In this document: piece by piece, positions 30,574-40,074 of the stretch
How positions within the stretch are numbered: the stretch's first letter is position 1
Layout: each line of letters starts with the position of its first letter
NCBI GenBank assembly: GCA_019400425.1
Contig: JAFREE010000191.1
Coordinates: forward strand, 1-40,074
DNA from: Hymenochaete sp. R1
Lineage: Eukaryota; Basidiomycota; Agaricomycetes; Hymenochaetales; Hymenochaetaceae
DNA: 40,074 nucleotides
Direction of reading: 5' to 3'
Notes under the pieces: generated by a model
What the model saw: only the letters and a program-made list of their open reading frames with translations
What the model was told of the DNA's origin: nothing
Database searches by the model: none
Program-made: the position numbers and the translations under genes

Positions 30574-30952
30574 ATGACTTTGGGCCCCAGGGGCGAAGCG
30601 CCTGTTCCGACGCTTGTCGAGACGTGTCGTCGTGTCGGGTACCAGTGGTTCTGTCCTTCAGTGTAAGTTTTTTTCGCTCTCCCATTGGTGTCATTTGTCT
30701 TATACTCATAGCAATGACTTCATATTGATTAGCAGAGCTGAAGGGTGTGAAGTATGACGAATATAAGCAGCTTGTTTCCAACGTGATCATAGAAATAAGA
30801 GGGGCCTCGAACAAGGCATCTTCCAGTGAGTTGGTGATCACACATCTACCAGCTTACCAACTTGTCATATTATCAACAGGGCTTATCCTACCAACAGCAT
30901 ACCAGTGTTTGTTTTTTTGACAATCACTAGGATGGTTCGGTCAAAGGGTTAA
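30574..30952 (+). pseudogene. Small unrecognised spliced gene or relic
   Basis: Coding-like stretches lie in a row. A frame opens at ATG 30574 (MTLGPRGEAPVPTLVETCRR). After an intron-like gap (donor GTAAGT at 30663, acceptor near 30730-30735) there is a clearly coding-like segment ELKGVKYDEYKQLVSNVIIE. An intron with good ends (30826-30879, GTGAGT to AACAG) then leads to a tail ending MVRSKG and TAA at 30952. The ATG frame does not join in phase to the second segment by any simple GT-AG choice; another upstream frame does, but lacks an ATG. It may be a decayed gene or have an unseen first exon. PTLVETCRRV faintly resembles the start of elongin-A-type proteins, but this is not enough to name it. 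Confidence 0.3.
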
Positions 30953-31105
30953 CTCGTTCAAAATAGACACGAGGTTGTGAGATCAAAGAGTCGTAGTAGA
31001 TGACAAAAAAGGGGAATATGATACGTATCATCCTGCAGGCCCACCAGCAACCGTCGTCGTATGGTGTCCTCCCCTCTCTTGAAGATTTACCTCCACATCT
31101 AATTA

Positions 31106-32131
31106 TTACTCCACAGAGAACCGCTCTCTCTCGAATCCATAGCCTGGAATGGCGCAAAGCTCCCTGGACATCTCCTTCAAGTCTTCATAGATTTTCCTGG
31201 GCAACTTTGTCTTATCAACGAGTTCCGTGTTATGAAAAAGCGCTTCCCCGTATTTTTCAGGGTCCGAGAGAACCGATGGATCCAAAACTTGGTCCAAGGA
31301 AGCCATGATGCTTTCATTATCGCCTTCTACCATCATAGAGAATATAATCTTATTTTTGCATTTCGTCCTCACACGCCACTAGTCCATAGGTGTCGATAAA
31401 TACGCTCTAATATGCAGCCTAGCCTTGCCAAAGTGCTTCATGACATCTCTACGCAGCGTATCAACCGTCTCCTGCGACGGGACTCGTTCGCCAGGGCTGG
31501 AAGCCTTGCTCAATGCAAGCAGGTAACACGTCGTCATGTAACGCGCAGCGAACATCTCTAGCCTGCCATCACCATCTGCCAAGTGTCCCAAAGTATGTTG
31601 GAGCCGAAGCTTTTCTCGCACGATGTTTATCGCCTCATCTTCTTCGCCGTGCGCGTGCGCGTGCGGGGACTCGCTGTCGAGAGCCTCCAGACGAGCATTC
31701 ATCTGGGCACGATAAGCGGATAACGCTGGCTGCACCTCTCTACGGACGACTTCAATAATCTGCTGGAAGAGACCGATCGTGCTCAGTGGATCAGATGCAC
31801 TGGACGTGACCTCCTCCGCTTTCTCAGCTTGTTTATAAAGAGATAATCGAGTCCCTTCGAGCAGGGCAGACATATTCTCGTTCATTGCTCTCTCGGCAGC
31901 GAGAACGAAAGGGGTGTTCCGGTGGGAGTTGGAGACTTCGCGAGACTTGCCAGTGGTGTCTTGCTTCGGTTTCTTGCTTTGGCGAGCTGTGGGATTGGAC
32001 ATGCTGGACTCGACACCACTGCCGCCACCGGTGCCTTCGTATGCTGCAGAAGCAGAAGGGATCTGGGCGTTGAATGGACTGTTATCTCCCCAACTACGTT
32101 TACGAGCGTTACTGGAAGACGAGGCGGACAT
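31106..32131 (-). pseudogene. B: B-family paralogue interrupted by one in-frame TAG
   Basis: The start ATG at 32131 gives MSASSSSNARKRSWGDN; an upstream non-ATG extension is unlikely. The frame runs 250 codons to a TAG at 31379-31381, then continues open in the same frame for about 90 more codons to 31106. The part before the stop has an NLS-like KKPKQD, ARLEALDSESPH, REKLRLQHTLGHL, MTTCYLLALSKASSPGE and TLRRDVMKHF. The part after it has MVEGDNESIMASLDQV and IPGYGFERERFSVE. Both parts align in order with B' (1069-2151). Counting from the shared VMK motif, the stop falls at the position of Arg245 in B', immediately before the shared Trp. No GT-AG intron removes the stop in phase. Nonsense pseudogene, truncated protein, or readthrough are the options. 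Confidence 0.65.
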
Positions 32132-34296
32132 CCTGTATGGTGCTGTTGCGTTGTGCGTTCCTGTGGGCTGAACAGAGAAAAGGGCGAAAGGGAAAACAAG
32201 TTCAGCACAGGACACAGGATATGGTATAGGAGGCTGAAAGGGAAGAAAGGGAGGTACGAAGCTCGTCAGAATCGAAAAGCGGGACTTATCGTGGTCACTC
32301 GAAGTGCAAAGCGTAACGAATGCAAAGCACCGTCTGGAAAGCTCCGTTCAGGCTGCACCCTCCAAACTTGAACTTTGCGTCGCGTAAGAGCTGCCTCGGA
32401 AAGGCCTCGTGTGATGCGCATTCGACGACTCGGACGCCGTGACTCGCGGCGGATCGTAGAGAATGAAGGACATGGATGGCCCGGGGAGGCTTGCCTTTTA
32501 CCCCGAGTTTACTGGAAGTCGCAGACGGGAGTGATACAAAACGTGGTTACGCGTCAGCGCCGCTTTTTTGCATTAATTGTCCTTGTCCGACTTTCTCGGG
32601 ATACTCGACGCACACGTCCACTCCAACACTCTGTGAAAAAAGTTGGGTCACTATCAGCGCAGTGCGTCCCCCCCCCCCCCTTCCCTAAATTTATCCCGCC
32701 CAGGGACAGCCCGCGGAGTGGTATGACGTGAAGCGCTGAGCACAAAATCACAGATAGACGGGCGGAATGGAACCAGGGATTGACGATGATCCAAGGAACG
32801 GCTTTAGGCGAAAGATCTCAAAGGAACCTGAAGGGAGGGGGAGGGGAAAGCAAAAGGGCTCGGATCTCATCTCACGCTCATGGAAGTTTTTTGGGAGATT
32901 TCGTGACCCCCGAGTCATCCCCACGTCAGTACCAGTTCTGTCAATCCCTACATTCCCGGCGTTCTGTTTTGGTTTTGTTTTTGTTTCTCAAACCGGCAGT
33001 TCCATTCGCCATTGGGTCGATATGCTTATTTTGTTTTGTTTATTTAGCAGGTACGTACTAACATAGGGGAGTAAGAGTACGCGATGGCCGATACGATACT
33101 CAACGGAAAGGCGGGGGACGTGCGAATCACGAGATCTTTGAGACAAAGTGAGTGTTACCCAGTACTTCGGAGTCCCTGACGAGTCGGAGAAAACTCATCG
33201 ACGGCCGCTTGCTTCCAAGTTAACACCTGCTGAAAATAACCGTGATGCTCTTTTTACCTTGGTGAATATATGGAAACGGCGGGGTGAGTGCCAGTGGTGC
33301 GGTTCGGGATACCTACCACTTTCAAGTTGGCCCGGAGTTTCTCCCGTATCTCATGATATTATTGCAGAAGAACAAGACGGGCCAGACCACCGATCGAGAG
33401 CCCGAGGAGGAAGAGGTTCGTCATGGATGGAGAGGGAGTGGGTGAGGGCAGTACTAGTACTAGTACTGGTGCAGCGCACATCGAGTTGACGATCCGCGGT
33501 ACCGGGGAGGAGGTAGCGGGTCGTGGTGAGTATCATAAGTATGCATGACGCATGATGCTCGCAGCTGGAGTACTAGTTGGAGTTGGAGAGTACTAGTGGG
33601 GGGAAGAAAGGGGGCGGCGTTTGAGACGATCCGGATCCTTCTTGAAGTTCTTTTCTTCTCTTCTCTAGATCTTCCTCCATCCCTCATTCCCAACTGAACT
33701 GAACGAAAGACCGAAAGACCCAACAACGCGACTCTCGAGATCTCCGGTCCTTCGAGAATCCCTCTCCTCCCCTCCCGTGCCATTGGGGCATTCCTCTCCT
33801 CGTTTCGCGTTCGCCTTGGTCGTTCAAGTTGGCGTTTAGCTGCTTCTTCTTCTCCACGAGCCATAGGCTACAGGTGCCAGTGCGAGGGAGAGGAGGCGGA
33901 GGCAGATCACAAAAAAGAAGGCGAGGGACCCGCCTCTCTCCCCCCTCCCTACGCAAAAAAAGTATTAATATTGCTGGTATCATTGGATAGCGCGGCGGTG
34001 CGTAATCAAGTTCGACTCTTCGACTCTCCGAGCTTCGAGCATCTATCCTGCTTTCAATCCCAACCCCAATCCCTTAAGCTTCTCTACCGGTGGGAATGTG
34101 AAACGTGCGCCGGGATTTTCCCTTTTGTTTTCCCCTTCTTTTTTCTCTACTTCTTCTTTTTTGCACTCCAGATCTCTCGTCCTCTTCTATGTCGGTATCG
34201 GTATCGGTATGCCCGCGCGTAAGCCCGACGCTTCACTTCTTCCACTTCTTTCACTAGTACTTCTTCACTTCTTCTTCTTTTCTCTCCATCATCGTC

Positions 34297-34339
34297 GGGG
34301 GGGGGGGGGGGGGCCCCCCCCCCCCCAAAAAAAAAAAAA
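34297..34339 (+). repeat. G17-C13-A13 triple homopolymer tract
   Basis: Seventeen G are followed directly by thirteen C and thirteen A. The G/C part is a perfect self-complementary palindrome. Several minus-strand and plus-strand open frames cross it and are not credible. Confidence 0.9.
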
Positions 34340-34613
34340 GAAAAAACCCTCCCGCGAACATCTTCAAAACGCGTGCCCGCAGTACCAGCGTCAGTTCCAG
34401 TGGCAGTGGCGGCGCACCGCCGTAAGCGTAAACGACGAATCAACGTTGACATTGGAATCGACCGTAACCGTTACCGTAACCACTACCCCTCTTTCCTCCT
34501 CTTCGTTCTTCTCCAGCTTCGCCTTCGCCTTTGCGTTCTTGAAGTTCTTCGCAAAAGCCCGACGCCTCCTCTTCCTTCCTTTTTTATTTTATTTTTCTGT
34601 TCGCCTGTTCCTC

Positions 34614-34655
34614 GGAATCGGAGTCGGAGTCGGAGTCGGAGTCGGAGTCGGAGTT
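34614..34655 (+). repeat. (GGAGTC)7 hexamer repeat
   Basis: Seven near-perfect units starting GGAATC and ending GGAGTT. Confidence 0.9.
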
Positions 34656-35075
34656 GGGGTCTGGTAGTCTGGTGCGGATTTACTACTACTACTATTGATG
34701 GTGGCGGCGTTGGTGATTAAAATAGCGACTAGCCTCCGTGAGTCCACCTGTACGTTTTCTGCTCTTCTACTCAAGCTGGCACTAACGGTACTGTAACTGG
34801 TGGACGCCGTACCTAACACGGCGAGCTCACGAAGCACAAGCGTGAGCGTAAGCTTAAGGTAAAGGGCGAAGCATAAACAAAAGCATAAACATTGACATAA
34901 ACGTAAGCTCAGGTTTACGCTTAAGCTTAATCTTAATCTTAAAAAAGAAAAGGAAAGAGGCTGAAAGTCGGTAGTCGCTTTTCCTGGGAAAGCAGGATCG
35001 TTCAGAAGTTCGGAAGCTCAGAGATTCAGAAGTTTAAGGTGTTAGTATCGATGTTGATAACGAGTTGGGGTGGAG

Positions 35076-35149
<74 letters not shown>
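35076..35149 (+). repeat. (TAC)n microsatellite, about 25 units
   Basis: Seventy-four bp of uninterrupted TAC triplets. Read on the other strand it would give a poly-Ser frame, which is not evidence for a gene. Confidence 0.97.
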
Positions 35150-36043
35150 AGTGGTTTTGTTTCGTTGTCGCGGTACGAGCGAGCGAGCGATCGTGTTAGT
35201 TGGTTATTGGCATGTTGCTGCTTTTGTCTTGTCTTCGTCTTTGTCTCTGGCCCGTGCCTGGGTGTCTGGAATAGAGATGGCGACGGCGACGTACACGACA
35301 TGAAGCAGTCGTTCGAACGATCGTCCTTCCCTTCTTGACATAAATATCGTAACGCGTTGAACAAAGGGGACGACGGTCGCGGTTACCATAGCATGGTTCA
35401 GGCTGAGAGTCAGGCGAACTACGCAGTATGTAGCACGTTGGACGTAGCACGTCAGTTGCCCATTACAATAATAATAATAATATTGATCTTAATATCAACA
35501 TGGACATGGGCGATATCATAATCGATATCGACGTCAATGATAATGACAAGCCGACCTCAAGCTTAGACTTGGTGTCACCATTAAATATTGTAACTTAAGC
35601 TTGAAAGCTTGAAGACTCACTGACCGAGTTCCGAGTCCCGCGTTTCGAGTCCAGAACGCGCACAAAACTATAAGCTGACAAGCTTTTGGTAACTAGTAAC
35701 TGGTACAGTACTAGTGGTAACTGGTTACTGCAGCCAGAGCAGGGATCCGGAGGCGCGAAGATCGACGGCCGAGGACCGACATTCTGACACCAGCCAGGAC
35801 GCTTTGGCACAATGACATTAGAACACCTGCCGGACGGGAACGAAATTCAAATCGGGCGAGGACGAGGACGAGGTGGGTCGCTGAGTCGTTGAGCCGTTGT
35901 GTGAGTCTGGAACAGTACTAGTGGACGATTCGGGAGGCTTTCTTGGTTTGATTTGTTTTTCTTGTACTTTTTTGCTGTCATCGTAGGAGACGTATGAGGT
36001 GAGAGGGGAGGGGGGGATCGAGGAGGTCGGTTTCGGTTTGTGA

Positions 36044-36071
36044 GTGAAGTGAAGTGAAGTGAAGTGAAGTG
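36044..36071 (+). repeat. (GTGAA)n pentamer repeat
   Basis: Five to six tandem GTGAA units. Confidence 0.85.
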
Positions 36072-36342
36072 GCGATTACCAGTAGCTACTGAGTAGTGGG
36101 TACGGAACACGCACTCGAGCTCGAGCTCGATTCTCGGTCGGTCGGGGGGCACCTGGGTGAGCTTATCAATAGTATCACTGATTCACTAGCTTGGTAGTGA
36201 TAGTAATTTCGAAAAGCGCTGATGACGATGACGATGACGGAGCGGATCAGCGTCTGTGTTAGTGTCTGGTGGGTCTGGGTGCGAGTGCACCGATCGCGAT
36301 GATTGGCTCTTTTATTTTTGTTAACAAGAAAAAAAGAATACT

Positions 36343-36364
36343 GAGAGAGAGAGAGAGAGAGAGA
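36343..36364 (+). repeat. (GA)n dinucleotide repeat
   Basis: Eleven GA units. A similar tract lies at 25416-25442. Confidence 0.9.
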
Positions 36365-37438
36365 AAGGGAGCCACCGCTGCGAGGAATAATATTGGCACT
36401 ATTTCGAACGTGAACGTGAATGATAATGCCACTGCAGACCCGAGTCTCCGAATGGAAACGGATATCGAGCTTATGTTTTTTTTTTGCTTTAAGACGCGCG
36501 AGTCGACATCCGCGGATGCCTGGACCTGAATCGGAAGGTAGGAAGAGAAGCTGGGTGGGGTGCCGTTAGAGGAGTGAAGAAGAGGGCGACGCTCAGATAG
36601 AGGGCTTATGAAGAGATCTGGGACTCTAGTGGGAGGGGAGGAAGTTAGAGGGTATTCGATCGGCTGAATTCGAAAGGGATATGTATATCGTGGGAAAATA
36701 CCGTCCGGAGAAGGAAAGATTGCGAGGGGGGGCGGGGGCGTAATCTATCAACGGACTCTCTTATTTCGTAGGTTTTTCTCTCTGTGTTTCTGTCTGAAAC
36801 AAATGCAACTGCAGATTGAAGATAGATAGGGATCGGTCGTTAGTGAGTAGTGAGTGAGTGACGGCGCTCGGAGGCGGTAGGCAAGGCGAGGGAGGATGGG
36901 CATCATGGTACTGTTGAATTGAGGTTGAAGTTAAAGTTTGGATAGGGATGGATCGATGTTGATAGACGCCGATCTTTGGAGACGGCGGGATGGGATGAGC
37001 GACTCGGCGAGTGCGATGCGATGCGACAGACATGAACTCGAGTCGAGTCGAGTATAGGAATGGAACTCTCCTTCTCTCTCTTCTTCTCTTCTCTCTCTCC
37101 TGGGAAATCCGAGGAAGCTCTCATCCTTCGCTCCTCGCTCGTTCGCTCAACTCAAACCCATGTTCGTGAAGTGAATTCGTGAATTCTAATCGACCGTCCG
37201 ACCCGCTCTGTCTCCTCCCGAATGTAGCTCGACACGTTCCTATTTCAGTTTCGTCCGCTCACCCCTTCCCTTTCGTTTTATACAACGTCCTCTCCTCCTG
37301 CCACTCCCCCCCCTTTCTTTCCTTCCCATCCTCCACAACATTCAACATTCCACACTCCTCGCCTCGTCGCTGCTCTTGGCCCACTCTCCACTCTCCACTC
37401 CACCACTTTCCCTGCTCTTGACGCACAAGTCCATCACT

Positions 37439-39282
37439 ATGGTCAACTGGCAATCTCAGACGGAAATCCTCAAGGATGGAGGTAAGCTCCCATTTTGGCA
37501 GTTCGCTCATTTAGCCCGGGTGGCACAACACCGCACCCACACCACACCCGCGCGACCCGTCGAGTCGCCGTCTCACTTCTCCCACCTCCTCTTCTTCCTC
37601 TTCTTGCTGCTGCTGCTTTATTTCCTCCATCTTGCACGTTCTGAATGTTCACGACTGACCCACCTTGATGATTTCTCCCTCCCCAGATGTCTTCTCCAAG
37701 CTCATGCACTGTCTCCTTGGAGTCTACCTGTAAGTCTCCTCATACAGTCTTTATCCAATTTGCCTCCGGGTGGCACAGCCTAACCAATCGTTACCATCAT
37801 CATCGGCACAGATGGGAGTTCTTCATCTCCCTCCCGTTCGATTTTGACTTTATACTGCGCCGAAAGTCGTTCAAATGGCCTTTGGTGCGTTTCAACCTTT
37901 ATCTCGTACAGTGGTACTCTGTATGTAGGCTAATATGGGTGGACTCGTCCCACTAGGTTTTCTACTTTGCCGGTCGCTACTCTCTTCTCTTTGCCCTCAT
38001 CGGAATGTGAGCTGTGTCCATGATCTGTCGGGCGCTTATCTGACCCACTTCTCCCGATTGTCTCTATACAGCGCTATCGCTCTGAATGTGACCACGTACG
38101 TATCTCTTTATGTGTTCGCAGTACGTTTGACTGAGTGTGTTGACCGGAACGTTCGTAGAGCCATCGACTGTCAAGCCCTCTACATCTTCAACGAGACTTT
38201 TGGAAATGCAGCGATCGGCTTTGCCTCAATTAATCTTTCTCTTCGCACAATTGCGGTCTGGTCTCAGTCCCTGTATATTGTCGTGCCGCTCGTCCTCATT
38301 ATTCTCGGACACTGGTCGCTTCTCCTCCACGGTCTGCTCATCAGCGCAACATATGACCCGACGCAGGGATGTGTTATCACCAAGACGGACAATACCGTGC
38401 TCGCCGCTACTTTCATCTACACGATGTGCTTCGACTTCCTCGTGCTCGGCCTCACGGCGTACAAACTTCTGTTCCCCAGGAACAGTCGCAGCCGCCTCGT
38501 GGGCTTGATTTTCCAAGATGGACTCATCTTTTTCATCGTCGCGTAAGTTTTATCCGTTTGTTTTTTGAAATTGGACGAGCGTCCCTCATCATGTGTGATC
38601 TCCTTTTTCTCTTCAAATTTTTTTCACAGGTTTTTGGCCAATCTATTAGCAACGGTATTCATGATGCTCAACTTGAACCCGGTCATGTCCATCATCTTCA
38701 ACGTTCCCGCTGCCATTGCGTCGACGATCGTGGCTTCCCGTGCTGTGCGGCGGCTTACGAAATTCTCTTCGAAAGGACCCGAAGTGTTTTCCTCCCGGTT
38801 AGAATCACCCCCCTTTCATGTTCTGTCGACGACTTGCTAAATTAGTTAATCTTGTATTCTTTTTTGAATTTTTTAATTCTCGTGCAGTGGTGGTCAAGCG
38901 AATTCTACGCTGGCGTTCCGTGGAAATGGGCCGTACCGATCAGCGACTTCGACCAAAAAAGGAGAAGGAGTACACATTCAGGTAAGAACTGGTGACGTTT
39001 GGACGTGAACGCATGGTTGCTGATCTTTTATTTTTATTTTGTGTTTTTTATTATTTTATTTTCGACACATGCGCGTGTGGATGTTGCTTCTCTTCGACCG
39101 AATATGCCGAACGACCGTATGATGTGTTGCAGATGGACACGATCACTACGCTCGCCGACGAGGAGCTCGGAGGACGGTCTTTTATCGAATACGACGCGAG
39201 TGGCAAGGTCAAGGGAGACAATTACATCGAGGATCCGGAGAGCCAGCAGATCAGCGACGAGTTCAAGCGTCCCCCTTACTGA
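37439..39282 (+). CDS. Seven-helix membrane protein, conserved Agaricomycete type
   Basis: Nine exons keep phase: 37439-37481, 37687-37729, 37812-37884, 37957-38006, 38072-38095, 38159-38542, 38630-38797, 38888-38981, 39133-39282 (about 342 residues). The product starts MVNWQSQTEILKDG. Seven hydrophobic segments are visible: VFSKLMHCLLGVYLWEFFIS; WPLVFYFAGRYSLLFALIG plus IAL; NAAIGFASINLSLRTIAVW; LYIVVPLVLIILGHWSLLLH; NTVLAATFIYTMCFDFLVLG; LIFQDGLIFFIVAFLANLLA; and VMSIIFNVPAAIASTIVASR. The tail is cytoplasmic by inference, polar, ending DEFKRPPY. I recall proteins of this pattern (GHWSLLLHG, DGLIFF, NVPAAIASTIVA) as common in mushroom genomes, without known function. Receptor-like is a guess from topology only. 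Intron 1 is long (205 bp) and the others are 65-151 bp. The gene appears intact. Confidence 0.83.
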
Positions 39283-40074
39283 ACTTCTCTTCTCTCTTCG
39301 CATGTCCATCCTTTCTTCTTTCTTTCTCCAGCACGACTCCGACACGCCGAAACCTCTCCATGATGATGTACGACTCTTCCACTCTTCTTTTTCTGTCTCT
39401 GTAATCGACACTTTGGTTACCCTTTGCACCTTCGACTTCGACTTCGCCTTTGTCTTTGAGTCCCCCCCTACTAGGCTCCCTAAAAAATTTCTCCCACCCA
39501 GTGCTTTATCCGGGGATTGAGTGCCTTTTTTCCCCATTCATTCACGTTTGCCTCGCGTTCCCTCCGACAGATCAGATAGGCAAGACCTAGTCTGTTTCCG
39601 CTTCCCCCCCTCTGCTTTTTAATTTCATACCCAAAAGGCCAGTTTGAATTGATATTGGTATTGATAGGATACGCGAGATTGAACTGTACAACAACATGAA
39701 TAGAATGATGCTGCTATCGTCATGCTACTTACGCACATTTTTTTCTTCTTTCGTGCGAGAGAGAGTGAGATGGATCTCCGAGTCGACGCGCTCGCGCTCG
39801 CGCTTGGGCTTAGGCTTTGACGGGTGGGGCCTGGGGGGCCTGGACTGGAAGTATGAGAACGATGCGAGCGCGCCCCGGAGGAGATTCTATGTTTGGAAAT
39901 TGAATCGCTTTGCTTTGTGGAGGTTGGAGATGAAGTTTTTTGTTTTTTGACGATATTAATATTAATGGCGTTGACGTGCGTATGCATTTCATTGGGGCAC
40001 AGCGGACAAAGTCGGATCTTTTCTTGAGAGTTATTCGTTAAAAATTCTCATTTATATTCGTTATTTCTTTCCCC
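39283..40074. other. 3' flank to window end
   Basis: This holds the 3' UTR of the membrane protein gene, C-rich and T-rich runs, and simple repeats (CGCGCT near 39790). No gene can be supported before the window ends. Confidence 0.5.

Larger units (their letters stand above)
22420..35924 (+). repeat. Dispersed exact 12-mer CAGTACTAGTGG, three copies in two islands
   Basis: Exact copies start at 22420, 35706 and 35913, all in plus orientation. Related forms (AGTACTAGT followed by TGG, TAC or GGG) occur at 25968, 33452, 33572 and 33589. The span given runs from first to last copy; the DNA between is not part of the repeat. Confidence 0.7.
32132..37438. other. Second gene-poor, word-rich island
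   Basis: About 5.3 kb between B and the membrane protein gene without a supportable gene. It shares the vocabulary of the 18.8-23.4 kb island: TTCAAGTT or complement (32365, 33321, 33823), GCCAGTG (33290, 33876), ACTAGT ladders (33452-33469, 33573, 33590) and CAGTACTAGTGG (35706, 35913). It also holds many microsatellites and a field of degenerate hexamers (34840-34950). Open frames up to 189 codons pass through homopolymers and are not credible. The last kilobase includes the promoter of the 37439 gene. Confidence 0.6.

Noticed and set aside
34098..34667. Plus-strand open frame of 189 codons
   Set aside because: Crosses the G17-C13-A13 tract and the GGAGTC repeat; low-complexity artefact.
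35026..35364. Minus-strand frame with a poly-Ser run
   Set aside because: The serine run is only the TAC microsatellite read on the other strand.
1..40074. CRISPR array, prophage or bacterial-type operon
   Set aside because: Spliced eukaryotic genes throughout; no regularly spaced direct repeats with unique spacers.

Overview
The window looks like chromosomal DNA of a mushroom-forming basidiomycete (Agaricomycete). Most genes are broken by many short introns (about 50-100 bp) with GT-AG or occasional GC-AG ends, and the recognisable products fit this group: an AA9 lytic polysaccharide monooxygenase with a CBM1 cellulose-binding tail (wood or litter decay), a DUF6699-type protein, and an Agaricomycete-type seven-helix membrane protein. 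All calls come from reading the sequence; no database search was possible.

Layout. 1-2.2 kb: two minus-strand genes of two unrecognised families, here called A and B: a truncated A copy (A') and an intact B copy (B'). 2.8-5.3 kb: a seven-exon telomere protein of the Rap1 type (BRCT plus Myb). 6.1-8.9 kb: two tandem paralogues (C1, C2) of a single-pass membrane protein family, separated by a 242 bp foldback element. 9.7-10.7 kb: the beta subunit of the nascent polypeptide-associated complex (minus strand). 12.0-13.7 kb: an SRRM1/SRm160-like PWI-RS splicing coactivator. 14.5-16.0 kb: the AA9-CBM1 enzyme. 16.9-18.4 kb: a third C paralogue (C3). 18.8-23.7 kb: a gene-poor island full of repeated short words. 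23.8-24.4 kb: an intronless GC-rich DUF6699-like gene. 26.5-32.1 kb: a second A/B cluster (A2 and A on plus, B on minus, a small unrecognised spliced gene or relic between A and B). 32.1-37.4 kb: a second gene-poor, word-rich island with microsatellites and a G17-C13-A13 tract. 37.4-39.3 kb: a nine-exon seven-helix membrane protein.

How the parts relate. The housekeeping genes (Rap1, NAC beta, SRRM1) are ordinary and independent of each other. The unusual content is the A/B system and the C family. The three A copies share a dyad, ACTTTG-N6-CAAAGT, just upstream of their TATA-like boxes. The A and B types lie together at both ends of the window, and three of the five copies carry a disabling lesion: A' is truncated, A has a 7 bp duplication with frameshift, and B has an in-frame TAG. 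This points to a fast-turnover lineage-specific family. The C family has three members with the same architecture and the same intron position, but no function I can name.
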